Positions 11,338 through 22,256 of a stretch of DNA of 64,000 nt are shown one piece after another. The stretch's first letter is position 1. Each line of letters begins with the position of its first letter. Both the position numbers and the translations under genes were made by a program. The stretch covers positions 1,651,674 through 1,715,673 of the forward strand of contig OY725501.1 in NCBI GenBank assembly GCA_963281255.1. Reading direction: 5' to 3'. The notes beneath the pieces are model-generated. The model had not been told where the DNA came from and ran no database searches. It worked only from the letters and a program-made list of their open reading frames with translations. This stretch comes from Aphrocallistes beatrix. Taxonomy: Eukaryota; Porifera; Hexactinellida; Sceptrulophora; Aphrocallistidae.

Positions 11338-11986
11338 TACAAGCGTGCTAGGCATGCTTCCGCTGCCCAGCTGACGGACACTGTGTCTGCCAGAAGCGCC
11401 TTTGGGCGCCTAGGCTCACATTGATTAATTATAACTTAGATAACATCTCTAAATATTTCTTTCTTGCTGTTATAATCGAAATAACTCGAAATATCCCAAA
11501 TTTGTCAATTTTTCAATTTTTATGCGTAAAGATGACGTCATAATATAATGACGTGTCATCATTTTTGATGAGAGTTGAATTAAATTTGTGGTCTATTAAT
11601 ATACACATTCTATTAATTTTCAGCCGTATATTACTTATAATGGCTGAGTTATAGTCGAAAACTGAAAATTCTAATTATATTAAAAGGTTAAAATAGAGTA
11701 ATAATTCCATGATGAGACGATATTTTCGTCTGAGATCAGAGGTTTGTTGAATCATTGCCAAACACTCCCACATGCCAAAAATGGTATGCGGAAATGGTTC
11801 GACTTTTCGAAAAAAGAAATAGTTCGAACTGCAGATTTAGGGAATAGTTCGACTTTTTATCATTAGGATTAATGGTGGTTTTTATGTGAACTATTTCCTT
11901 TGTTTTCGATCTATTTCCTCCATACCCCAAAAATCACCTTTCTGTGCCTTTCACTTTCTTCAATCAATTCGGTACATATATATAGT
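11338..11986 (+). repeat. Family A repeat (A-d) with nested 144-bp element
   Basis: Diverged head (GACGGACACTGTGTC, GGGCGCCTAGG), a perfect TGACGTCA at 11533-11540, and the tail TTTCTTCAATCAATTCGGTA at 11949-11968. Copy A-e follows directly, head to tail. Confidence 0.8.
11783..11926. mobile_element. 144-bp MITE with 8-bp target duplication (V)
   Basis: Ends GGTATGCGGAAATGGTTCGA and, inverted, GGTATGGAGGAAATAGATCG. CCAAAAAT is repeated exactly at 11775-11782 and 11927-11934. Other A copies supply the empty site (GCCAAAAATCAGC). An 8-bp duplication suggests hAT, but the termini are not classic CAG. Confidence 0.88.
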
Positions 11987-11988
11987 AT

Positions 11989-12841
11989 ACAAGCGCGCTT
12001 CGCTTGCTTGCGCTGCGCGGCTGGCGGACACAAAGTGTCCGCCAGAGGCTCCCTTCGGTCGCCTGGGGTCACATTAGTTAATTATAAGGGAGATAGCATC
12101 TCTAAATTTGTCCATCTTAGTGTTTAATTAATATCGATATAACTCGAAAAATCACCAAATTTGTCAATTTTTAAAATTTTGATGAGTAATGATGACGTCA
12201 TAACAGAGCGATGAGTCATCATTTTTGATGATAGTTGCATCATATGTGTGGTATGTTAGTATGCAGATTCTATTAAAATTTCAGCCTTCTATCTCCTATA
12301 ATGACTGAGTTATGCTCGAATAACTGTATTGCTTAACTTTTTAAAATGTGACAATGACGTAATAATTCCATGATGAGTCGACATTTTCGTCTGAGCTCAG
12401 AACTTAGTGGAGCCATAGCCAAAATACTCACATGCCAAAAATCAGCTTTCTGTGCCTTGCAGTTTCTTCAATCATTTCGTTACAGATATATATATATATA
12501 TATATATACAGTCGAACCTGCTATAACGGCCACTCTATATAACGGTCACATGTCTATAGCGGTCACCGATGAACAGTCCCGTCCGAATTTTAATGTGCTT
12601 AATACAGGACCTGTTATGAATGATAAACTAGTTTCATGTAATTACTTAAAGTAATGGATTTCTAAAAACTTATTTTTATTGTAATACGTTGATACCTTTG
12701 AGGATTGAGACAATCACCTGTATATAACGGTCACCTGTGTATAACGGCCAATTTTGTCCACTCCCTTTGGTGGCCGTTATATACAGGTTGAACTGTATAT
12801 AATATATAAATATACATTAATCGAGTTTTAATAGTAAGGAT
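11989..12841 (+). repeat. Family A repeat (A-e) with nested C1
   Basis: Nearly complete copy. The head hairpin GGCGGACAC-AAA-GTGTCCGCC has its loop inverted relative to A-c. TGACGTCA is at 12193-12200; the second site is mutated to TGACGTAA. A (TA)n tract follows, interrupted by C1, and the copy ends TTAATCGAGTTTTAATAGTA. Confidence 0.85.
12509..12795. mobile_element. pogo-like MITE, family C (C1)
   Basis: 287 bp at TA in the (TA)n tract of A-e. The left end is CAGTCGAACCTGCTATAACG; the right end is CGTTATATACAGGTTGAACTG (inverted). Internal TATAACGG motifs alternate in both directions. Larger copies are at 29202-29624 and 55976-56363. Confidence 0.88.
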
Positions 12842-12847
12842 ATATAT

Positions 12848-13560
12848 ACAAGGTGTTAAGAAATTGATATCCCTTTTTTGAAATCAAATAATATTATAAA
12901 TTAACCAAACTAATCGTTTTTTAGCTTCGAATTCTCTTTCTACATACTACTGTAAATAATTGAATTTATATTCTTTCTGAAAAGTATTGATACAAAAAAA
13001 TTCTTTTGTTCAAATATCCTTAGTTCTCAGACTAGAAATAACCATGGTTAATGAAGTGACTCTAGCCCGTACACGTTCAGTTTACATGATAGAAGCTGGA
13101 ATTTTTATTAAAAAAGTTGCCAGAGATATAGGGGTATCTGTCCGTACCATTCGGCGTTGGTTGCTGAAGTCCAAGGCTGGTGAGTCTCTACAGAACAGGA
13201 GGGGGCCGTGGAAGGAAACGTCCGTCACTATGGTACCCAAGTGGTCATTGCCAATACAATCGGTAAAATATGAAACCACAAGACTTAACTCCAGGAATCT
13301 TAAATCTAAAGGGTTTTCTATCTCCCACTTAACGGTACACACATATTTAGGAAAAAATCTGAAAGTTCGACCATATAAACCTCAGGTTCTACCCAAATTG
13401 ACGGAAAAACAGGGACAGCTCGCCTAAAGTTCTGTAATGAAAGAAAGAATTTGTCAATTGAAAACTGGCTGAGGGTTTTATTCTCGGATAAGTCCTCCTT
13501 CGAGTTATTTCCCACTCCAAATAAAAAAACTACCGAAGTTTGGGCAAAATCTAGTGTCAA
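12848..13560 (+). pseudogene. Tc1-like transposase, truncated and frameshifted (M1)
   Basis: A likely start ATG at 13044 in the context AACCATGG opens a frame to 13427. It carries a helix-turn-helix region (KVARDIGVSVRTIRRWLLKS). After a frameshift, the segment ENWLRVLFSDKSSFELF at about 13460-13515 carries the first catalytic Asp (FSDKS). The remaining catalytic part is missing because family A copy A-f and other sequence follow. A TIR-like start (ACAAGGTGTTAAGAAATTGA) lies at 12849. Dead copy; its function would have been DDE transposition. Confidence 0.75.
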
Positions 13561-13561
13561 T

Positions 13562-13692
13562 CTTATAATTAAGCAATGTAATTAAGCAACACCTTATAAT
13601 TAAGCAATGTGAACCTAGACGCATAAAGTGTGCCTCTGGCGGCCATGAAGTGTTCGCCTGCCGCGCACGCAAGCAAGCGAAGCGCGATTTTA
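13562..13692 (-). repeat. Family A head fragment (A-f)
   Basis: Reverse orientation. A short tandem duplication of CTTATAATTAAGCAA is followed by TGTGAACCTAG and the GC-rich head ending GCAAGCAAGCGAAGCGCG. The hairpin is disrupted by substitutions. Confidence 0.75.
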
Positions 13693-13759
13693 GTATATAT
13701 ACCTCAAAAAATATCATGGTGGATCTCTGTCCACCACAGATAGCAATGTATTCTTATAC

Positions 13760-14930
13760 GAGGCACAGTCAAAGATTTTTGTCGTACACAAAAATACAAG
13801 ACATATTTTATTCAAACTTTCACAGTTTCTCAAAGTATCGACCAGAACATTATATGCAAAGTTTCATACGATGAAACCAGCTGTCGAAGCATTGTGTCAT
13901 TTTTCATCAGGGAGGTTCCAAAGAGCCTCTTCTAACTCCAATCGGGATCTTCAGGACTATCACGCTTCACCACACCTCACGGATATTTTCTTTGAGAGTT
14001 GGGAACAAGAAGAAGTCACATGGAGCCAAATCTGGACTATAGGGTGGATGCGATACCAATTGGACAGAATCTTCAGCCAGGAAGTCCAGTGTTTTGGCTG
14101 CTGTGTGTGCAGATGCATTATCGTGGTGAAGAAGTAGGCCTCGGATGCCGGTATTTGAGCGACGAGAACTCCAAGCTTCGATAGCCTTATGGAGACAACA
14201 GTTGATGTACCAATCTGCGTTGACTGTACGACGATCCTCGAGAGGAATTATAGCAACTGGCCCAGTCTTACAGAAAAAAGCGGCCACCATCTTCCCGACG
14301 CTGCGACTTTGGCGAATTTCTCCAAGAAACACCCATATTAAGGATTGGAGCTTTGTTTCTGAATCGTACTGATAGATCCATGTTTCATCACATGTTAGGA
14401 TATCGTACACGCATTTGGACCCTACTGCGTTAAATCTCTTCAGCATAAACACTTGCACCATTCTACCCTTGTCTCCATTTGCATTTTGAGAGATCATGAG
14501 GGACCCATCGGGCCACAAGCTTACTGACACCTAGATGATCATGTAAGATTGTATGAATGACTGCTTTTCCAATGTCTAGGGTCTCAGCAATTTGCTCATA
14601 TGTTATACGGTTATCCTCTTTGATCAATGACTTCTCAACAGAACTTTCCTATCTTGACATTCTACGAGCATAGCTAATAATTATACAATTTTGTGACTAA
14701 CTAAAATCTTCCAAGATGTAGCTACGAAAGAAGAAATGGATCTGATGGATATTTAAGTCCACCACGATCTACTAACTGGAGAAGTTTAAACTCGTCCGAT
14801 GAATCAAAATCAAACATAACTTCATTACAATTTTCAAAGAGTTGATACAAATATAGCATGATTGAGAATGTTTAAGTATTTGAAAACAAAATACCATGCA
14901 ATGAAGCAAGTGACTGTACTATTTGGCGAG
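13760..14930 (-). mobile_element. mariner element (M2)
   Basis: Holds a mariner-type transposase pseudogene on the minus strand. Possible inverted ends are CACAGTCAAAG near 13765 and ..GTGACTGTACT near 14930 (inverse ACAGTCAC). The ends are poorly conserved, so the limits are approximate. Confidence 0.5.
13967..14660 (-). pseudogene. mariner transposase pseudogene (DD34D)
   Basis: The longest frame (14530 to 13967, 187 codons) contains CDETWIYQYD (first Asp) and HHDNASAHTA (second Asp). It also has HPPYSPDLAPCDFFLFP, whose final Asp lies exactly 34 residues after the second, the mariner DD34D arrangement. Upstream, segments such as EDNRITYEQIAETLDIG and PHDLSKCK lie in other frames, so at least two frameshifts break the N-terminal part. 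The family cuts and pastes at TA dinucleotides; this copy cannot make a full protein. Confidence 0.88.
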
Positions 14931-15028
14931 TCCATTTTATAGATTGAGATCACCGATTCCTTAAAGTAAAGGATCTAATATCGTATTTCTATCTTCAACA
15001 CTTGTGAGTGAAGGCGATTGAAATGATT

Positions 15029-15163
15029 TTATAACATCCAGTAACGATTCGAACGATGTGTTATTTTGATCAGGGAACATTTCAAAATACTAGAGATTAA
15101 CAGACGTCGCTCAGTTTGAAAAACTTGAATGTACAGTCCAAATTGTTGCTCCAATTGATCAGT
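15029..15163 (-). CDS. Putative terminal exon of an unrecognised minus-strand gene
   Basis: On the minus strand a strong acceptor (CTTTTTTACAG) precedes 45 codons ending in TAA, beginning TDQLEQQFGLYIQVFQTERR. Its phase 0 start matches the phase 0 donor of the exon at 15673-15893. A second frame overlapping the left half (reading MFPDQNNTSFESLLDVIKS) is also protein-like, so a small indel or alternative 3' splice site (CTCTAG) is possible. Product unknown. The direction is opposite to VPS50. Confidence 0.4.
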   Translation of the reverse strand, partial: TDQLEQQFGLYIQVFQTERRLLISSILKCSLIKITHRSNRYWML

Positions 15164-15672
15164 CTGTAAAAAAGATGATGACAAGAAGGGAAAACCAGTT
15201 TTGAATTAAATGGTTAGTGATTCATACTAAAGCAATACAAGCGTGCCGAATACTTTTTAGTTTTGCTTACTCAATATTCCTGGTTTACATGGTAGAGATT
15301 GTCAAGCATCCAACCAAAAATACGATCTCTTGAGAAATGAAAATCGTAAATTCATTCAAAAGAGTATAGACTCAATTTGTCTTACATCATTTATTGAATA
15401 AATTGATGGACAAACTAACTATCCTTGAAGCAGACGGATGCAACTAAAAATATTTGTAATATAATAAGAAATAGCTTATCTTCTGGTTGGTATTCATGTA
15501 CCTCTGCTAGATAGCAAGCTCAGCTGAATGGTTTGATTGATAAATTCTTCTTCTTTCGATTCGAATGAGAGGTGAGTCCGTTTGTTTGTAGAATTTGAAG
15601 AATTGTAAACTGACAACCAGGTAGAAAACAAAATATAGCACCATCTCTCAGCAAAGGTTTGGCTTAGATTAC

Positions 15673-15893
15673 TTCAGTGAAAGTCCCGTCGCCATTGGGA
15701 CCTTGTGTGTCTTGAATATATCGTCGCCTCGAAAATCCGTGGCGCATACGTTGACAACTTTGAGAGTTAATATCATCACGATGTAGAGCACAGATCAACG
15801 TCTGTTTGAGTTCAGGCGACTTGTCGCATTCTGAATATTGGAACTCGATCATCCTGATAATAGTTACTCGTAGATTCAGGAGCTGAGCAGCTC
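15673..15893 (-). CDS. Putative internal exon of an unrecognised minus-strand gene
   Basis: Open in one frame from an acceptor-like CCTAG to a donor-like GAA|GTAATC. It encodes a helical-looking segment (LLNLRVTIIRMIEFQYSECD), then RMRHGFSRRRYIQDTQGPNG and DGTFTE. The phase joins in frame to the exon at 15029-15163 across a 509-bp intron. The composition is less AT-rich than its surroundings. No family was recognised. Upstream exons would lie between here and VPS50 or be absent. Confidence 0.42.
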
Positions 15894-16134
15894 CTAGGCA
15901 TTAGCTGGTAGACATGCTCATTATCAATTTGAAGAAAAATGGATTAAAATGTATGTTGGCACAATAGCTATTTATTTAAAGATATTATTTAATCAACAGC
16001 AAATAAATTTAACATATTTATATTTATTTTCCTAGTCGTATGTAAACAATGAGTTAGTTAATAAATATAATTAATGTGGTTGATTTTTAAACAATACAAG
16101 TAAGTGTATTTATATATATAAGTACAGTAGAACT
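15894..16134. other. Non-coding spacer
   Basis: AT-rich. No supported feature. Confidence 0.35.
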
Positions 16135-16312
16135 CGGTTAGTACGTAATCGGGATACAACGTACTTCGGCTTAGTACGTACTCATTTCTGTGAACCAGAA
16201 TTCATTTATTATATAGATTCCTATGTAATATCAACTCGGTTAGTACGTACTTACGGAACTTACGTACTTTTTTCCGCTTCCCGGAGGGGTACGTACTAAC
16301 CGAGTTCTACTG
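16135..16312. mobile_element. pogo-like MITE (J)
   Basis: 178 bp between TA dinucleotides. The left end CAGTAGAACTCGGTTAGTAC is matched by the inverted right end GTACTAACCGAGTTCTACTG, a perfect 20-bp TIR. GTTAGTACGTA motifs recur inside. Non-coding. Confidence 0.9.
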
Positions 16313-17460
16313 TAATAAAGTTGGTTAAAATTAATATAACTACAAATTCTCTGCAGTGGGATCCTCTAACCATTTTGATGAAAAACGTTGTATAATCAAT
16401 AAGAAACTATCATTATATAATGTACGAAGCTATATAAAAGCATAATCTAACCATTTTCAGAAAGGTACTTGTTTAACTAATCCCTTGTTCAAGTCCTCTA
16501 ATTTTAGGCATTGTCAAAGTGTTTTAGAATGCTATTACTAATGTAATAGTAAAGACTGTGACCTAGGTTATTATTGGACCTGTTGACTACAATACAAATT
16601 CATCATAGATACAAAATGATTATAGAATCAATTGAAGGAAATTGTTTGTTTAGTACGAAAAGATAGACTATCAATAATATACCTGATGCAATATCAGCAT
16701 AAATTTGATTAATCATGGCATTCGATTATACCAATAGTCAGCTTTCTAGTACGACTGATAAAATATTACGTTAAGTAACGTAAATCAGTGTTTCCCGCCG
16801 AGCGCGTTAACCGCGCTATTTAGCACGCTTAGCTTGTCGAATAACGTGATTTTGTTATTAAATAATGCAATTTGCTCGAATAAACCGCACAAAAGTTACA
16901 AAATTAACGCGCTTCCCAATAATCCTGAAGGAATCGCTGACGTAAATACCAATGTTTGGAGATACTGTAAAAATTTTCATTATTTCGCAGGGACTTAGAA
17001 ATTATGATCGCTGCGTTGGCATCTTAATGTGATCAATCGCTTAAAAAAAAGCATATAAAATATTGTCAAGATATTTACTAATCTTAAATGATATTTTTGA
17101 ATATTATTTTCATTATGTTAAGCGAATAATGGATGTCGAGCTGAATTATTCCATTGACAACTATTTTTGATATAAAGATCAATTTGTAACCTGATCTCTT
17201 ATAGTAGGAGCAAAGAGAATGTGTTATCAATTTTTAGGGTTTCAATTGACATTCTATTCTCAATGCATGATTAAATAACTTATTTAGTCATTGTTTTCCC
17301 GAATTGTGAGCTACTTGACTGTTTGCGATGCTGCTTAACACATAGTATACGATTCGCAAAAGTTATTCTTAAAACTTTGTGCATATTCATATATTATATA
17401 ATAATCGAAATAATATAAGTTCTCTGAAAAGACTATAGCTACAATTTGGAAAGTGAGGTA
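16313..17460. other. Non-coding stretch upstream of VPS50
   Basis: AT-rich. The missing VPS50 5' exon might lie here or further left, but no convincing open frame with a phase-2 donor was found. CAGTGTTTCCC at about 16790 resembles a hAT terminus, but no partner end was seen. Confidence 0.35.
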
Positions 17461-17714
17461 CAGGACACCTCACTAATCCGAGCACCTCTGTGCCAATGAT
17501 CAAAACAATCGGATTATTTCCAATTAGTGAAATAACATTAATTCTGTGAGGTTGTAACTAAAAATGTATATTGTTAGAATATTAACGCTATTATTTCTTT
17601 TGATTTTATTTTTAACAAGGTTTCTAAAGTCTTCAAAGATATATTTAAACATTAATTCAAAGCATAGAGGTAAATAAAATTATTTTGGGAGTTCCAATAA
17701 GCGAAGGTGTACTG
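17461..17714. mobile_element. pogo-like MITE (W)
   Basis: 254 bp at TA. The left end CAGGACACCTCACTAATCCG pairs with the imperfect inverted right end CCAATAAGCGAAGGTGTACTG. The interior is AT-rich, without coding. Confidence 0.75.
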
Positions 17715-18052
17715 TATCTGTATTTTGGCACTTTGTCTTCCAAGCTACATATTAACTCCTAAGAATCCTACAAGCTACATATCTTATATTATTATGCTAT
17801 GTTCATTCTTTGTTTATGATTGAGTTATAGGAATAGGTTCCTCGTGCCAATTTTATTTATTTGAGATGAACTTTTGATATAAATGTAGTATATCAGGTAC
17901 GAAATTGAATATTTTTACCAGAAGAATTATTAAATTGCTCATCCAAGAGAAAATTTATATAATTTGGTATTCTTTTGTATTTTTACCTTCAGATCAGGAA
18001 TTAGTATTTGCTGTTTGTAGATCTTATTATTGATTCTTTTTAACCCTTTTAG

Positions 18053-18398
18053 TGATTATTTTGAATCATCTGCTCATGTCTCCTTTCGATCTGAATTCCA
18101 ATTTATTGCTACCTCGAGAAAAGATGTAGATATGGTGAAAAATCGCATTTTGAAACTCACAGATCAAAGATTAGTGGTAACCCGTCAAATTTCTAGATTA
18201 ATTCAGGATAATCATAATCAATTTATGGAAGAAATTGATAGACTATCCAATATTCAAACTTATCTTGAATTTGCATCTTGTAATTGTCGCTATTCGAGAA
18301 CAATGCTTGATAATGCTTTAGTTGGAATAAAGAATGGTGGTCTAAGAATATTGCTATATTTTAAGAAGAAAGAGAGATTAGAATCTTTACTCAAGCAG
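18053..18398 (+). CDS. VPS50: VPS50 coding exon a (Vps54-N-like coiled-coil region)
   Basis: Starts after the acceptor TTTTAACCCTTTTAG with the last base of a split codon, then DYFESS. It encodes a helical stretch with ILKLTDQRLVVTRQISRLIQ, the well-conserved RLSNIQTYLEFASCNCRYSR and GLRILLYFKKKERLESLLKQ. It ends at CAG|GTTTTT in phase 0. The order fits the VPS50 segment in which helices precede the cargo/tether-subunit rod. The apparent ATG at 18030 is inside the intron, so it is not the true start. Confidence 0.92.
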
Positions 18399-20235
18399 GT
18401 TTTTAATACTCTTCCATAAAACAGTTAATTACGTATATCTTTATTTTAATCTTGCTAGTTTTATTTTATTTGAAGCCTACTTCCCACGTTTGCGCGGTAT
18501 TCTTTAGTTTTATTTCATTATTTTTCTCAAATTAAATCAATGTTATATTATCTTTAAAATAGTCGTGGTATGTAGTTATTTGCCAGGAGGAGAATATGGA
18601 CTTTAGAGATGTACAGAGTGAAGTAAAAGTTCTGCAATAATCGATTTACTCTCTATAATTGATTTATATAGTTTTCTTTATCCTTATTGTTTAGCATTAG
18701 TGAAATCTAACACCCTTCTGATATATAAAGGTTATTCAAGACTTTAAATAACGTTATAAAATTACGTATTTAAGATTTAAAATGGTATGCGCGAAATTGC
18801 GATTTTGTCTTGAATCACAAGTATTGTTTTCATTATCCATATTAACGGTGGGCTGTGGAATTAACCCAATGAAAGATAGAATTTAAAATGTGATTTGTTT
18901 TTTGTGTAAGTTCAGAGGATTCGTTTTCATCAAATATTCGTCTCAGTTGACTTTGCTTGTTACTATAGCTGAGCCATATAGCCTATTTTATATAAAGCCT
19001 GACTATAAATGTACCATGGATAACAGCAAATTGGGAAATTTTATTTTCTAAAATTCCGTGAATTGAGTTATTAAGTTAACCATGCTTCTCTAGTACTCAC
19101 AAACATTACTGCTCTGTTACCCTGTGGTTAAAATGATCATGTATACTAAGAATGGTTATTGGATATCATAATTTAATATTAATAGTGCACACAAAAAGTA
19201 TATTTTATTATAAGATCATTAGTGGAAATTCAACACACAACAGAAATAACAATTCTCTTTCTCATTCTCCCTTCTCATTCCGACGATCAATAGTAGCTAG
19301 CTAGCTAGCGCACAAATACACATTCAGTGTATAATAGATAACATCAAGGGCATTAAGTAACTGCATATTAGAAATATGAATTAGCAAGCTAGTACAAAAA
19401 CACACAGTAGGAAGCACAGAAATAATACTGAACTAAATATTAAAAAGATTTCTCTAATTTACGCTTTTTACAACTTTCGAAAGAACTGGAGAATTCTAAT
19501 TCTTGCCTTTTTTCGCAAGAAAGCAATTCACTGCAGTAGAAACAAGTTTCACTCAATTAGACTTCTAAATATTCATATTACTATTTTCATTATCTTCCAA
19601 GTACATCAATGTGAGTTCAACTATTATCTTTCTAGAAGGCCCACTTACTACCTTGCCAACAGCTCTTTATTATCGATGGCATAAATTGTATTACATTACC
19701 ACAAATTGCTAGCCATTTAGCTAACTCGTGGAAAACCTACGAGTTAGCCAAATGCCTAGCAATTTGTGGTAATGCAATACAAGGAAGCCAAAAACGAATG
19801 TATGTTTGTTTGTTTACGCAGTTTTCCATTTTTTTCAAGTAGAGCTTGCTAGTCAACTAACCAGAAAACTGCACTATTCAATTAAAAACCGTTGGTCATT
19901 GAAAGTCCAAAGGTTCAGAGAAATCGTTCAAATTTCCTTCGGTTCGTTCGGTAGTAAATTACTCAATTTTTAATTTTTCCATTCATTAATTAAGTTTAAT
20001 ATTAGCATATACCGCCTGAGCCACTTAACACTGCTCACCACCATTATATTGATTGTGATGGGTGGATTATGGAGGTAGACACAATATTTACCATAATCAT
20101 TTGATAAAATAGTTCAAATTAAATATATTAAACCGAACTGAATTTGAAAATTGCGGAAGCTGACACTTCTGAATAAAATATTGTCGAAGTTGCTAGTTTT
20201 GTCCTGAACATCTATGGACCTCTCGAAATGACTTT
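18399..20235. other. VPS50 intron sequence, no gene
   Basis: AT-rich intron sequence. The only notable structure is the long hairpin at 19686-19782 and a run of GCTAGC repeats near 19299. Confidence 0.6.
19686..19782. repeat. 46-bp-arm near-perfect hairpin
   Basis: Arms 19686-19731 and 19737-19782 are nearly exact inverse copies: TTGTATTACATTACCACAAA on the left answers TTTGTGGTAATGCAATACAA on the right, and AGCTAACTCGTGG answers TACGAGTTAGCC. The loop is about 5 bases (AAAAC). It may be a small fold-back transposon. No target duplication was evident. Confidence 0.8.
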
Positions 20236-20239
20236 TTAA

Positions 20240-22163
20240 GGATACCGCCCTCGAAAAACATCGCCTGAAAAAAAAAAAAAGGTGAAATTTTTTATTGCCA
20301 ATTCCATCGGATTTTTGAGTAGTCTACCATCTAATCGTACTTGTTGGACGGTATTTATTTTGATATTCTAGAACTGAGCACCTAAAGCTCAGTCGTACTA
20401 AAAATCGGAAAGTTATTCGTGGTTTTGCGGCGCATTCATCAATTATTTTCAAACTTATCTGTTATTTTTTCAATTATATGGACCTCAAAATGGTTTTGGC
20501 CTCTTTAAATATTATAAAACAGATGAATTTAGGAAAAGAGGCACTTAAAATCCAATCAAAAATATCTTTATGAGGGACTTCATTTCTAAAATGCTCGGGA
20601 AATGGCAATTGTGATATTAGCTATTGTGTATAGAAAAGAATTCTGAACAGTTAAAAAAAAAATTTGCTCAGATCCGACCATTAGTTCGTAAGTTATAGTA
20701 TATTGTAGGTAAAGTTCGGACATCAAACCTCTCTATGGCCCCGAAAGTGCTCGATGTCAATGCTTAAAAACTATTGAAGATATATAATCTATTATAATCT
20801 TAAATGAAAGGATATATATGATAATATATAGGTTCCTCAAACATATCTTTGTCAAAAAGTAAATATTTCTTGACTTATCATCGATTTTATTGTAATACAA
20901 ATTCTATGGAGAACTTTGAATATATTAGAAAATGGCGAATCTTGTCATGAAATAAGTTCCCAAAAGTAGCTATTATACTCAAAAAACAATGCAATGGTCA
21001 CTAGCAATGTATACAGAAATTTTGAAGCACTCAACATGATTATTTCGGAAGTTCAAAGCATTTATCTCCAAAATTAGGTCAAAGCCCCCCATTTATGGTC
21101 AAAAAAAAGATTCCTCCATATCTCGGGAAATACACACCCAAATTCTTAGCTCTCAATTCCTAATATACTTTTCAAGACGGTATATATCTGATTCTTAAAT
21201 AATAAGTGTACTACATAGAAAGGAATGCAAAGTTTTAAATTTTTATCACGTGATGACGTAGCATTTTTCGAAAATCCTAACTTGAAAACTAAAAGTCGTA
21301 GACTCTCGCTCTAACTTCCTAATATACTTTTTAGAAGCTCTTTTTTCATTCTAAACCGATGTATTATACTTTGTAGTGCTAGGAATATGAATTATATTCC
21401 CTAATTGGTTCAAAATATTCGGGGTTAGAGGCCTCAAGGTAATTTGTAAATTTTCAGTATAATTTTGCTATTTTCACCAAAATCTGTTGAAATACATCTA
21501 ATTCATTAGTATACATGCGATTAAATGCCCATGGATGCTTTTATTTATTGTTAATAGCTCATTTACATCGTTCTTAACATCAAAACTTCAAATCCCTATA
21601 TCTCGGGACTTTAAAATTCCAAAATTGACGCTCTTTCAAAAATTTTAACTCAAAATTGCTTTGAGATAGAGGTTTGAAAATTTGGTTGTTCCATATCATT
21701 AGGCGGTGAGCGTAGGACCACTCGATTTTCGATATCTTATAAATTTGTGATTTTATTGCTGATTTCCGAAGAAAATCTGACTTTTTTCGCCGTTTTTTGC
21801 CAATTTTTTTTCAAACCCCTATAAAATTAACAATTTTGATTATTTTGACTTTCTTTTGGTTCTATGCGATTCCAAATTTTATAGACTATATATGAATAAA
21901 TTTTCGAAGCATTTGATCCAAACATGTGTTTCAAAAAAATCACAGAGTGGAGGAGGGCTTACCATTAAGATGTGTTAGGGAAAAACGGAAAAAAACCGAC
22001 TTTGAGACGCTGTAACTCAAAAACTAAAAATGCGAACCAAAAACTGTTTGGCATGTCTCAATATTTTTCAATTGCACTACCTGCCCACGCTTAACATCTT
22101 ATATATCTCTATTCTTGATATATGCTGTAAGCCAAACCTATTGATTTTTCACGGGCGGTATCC
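20240..22163. mobile_element. piggyBac-like non-autonomous element, family E (E1)
   Basis: TTAA duplications at 20236-20239 and 22164-22167 border ends GGATACCGCCCTCG and ..GGGCGGTATCC. The 1,924 bp carry no long open frame. It is inverted relative to E2 and E3. Internal blocks (for example GGTTCAAAATATTCGGGGTT) match those copies. Confidence 0.9.
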
Positions 22164-22256
22164 TTAATAATAATATCTTCTTGATTAGAACATTTAAAGT
22201 TTAAATTTAAAACTAATCTCAAAAGGAAAATGTAAAACCAATGCCATTTTGTCATA

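Noticed and set aside
11886..12127. Overlapping short open frames across family A heads (also at 30828-31510, 59326-59538)
   Set aside because: They arise from the GC-rich head of the repeat, occur in every copy in shifting frames, and lack protein-like conservation.
15537..15573. Donor-like GAGAG|GTGAGT in the right phase for a VPS50 first exon
   Set aside because: The frame is closed by TGA eleven codons upstream and has no start codon or acceptor; more likely it is inside the minus-strand gene's intron.
16614..16680. MIIESIEG-like plus-strand reading as VPS50 N-terminus
   Set aside because: Short, no GT donor in the needed phase; similarity is limited to three or four residues.
16785..16930. 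CAGTGTTTCCC start suggestive of a hAT element
   Set aside because: No matching inverted end or 8-bp duplication could be found.
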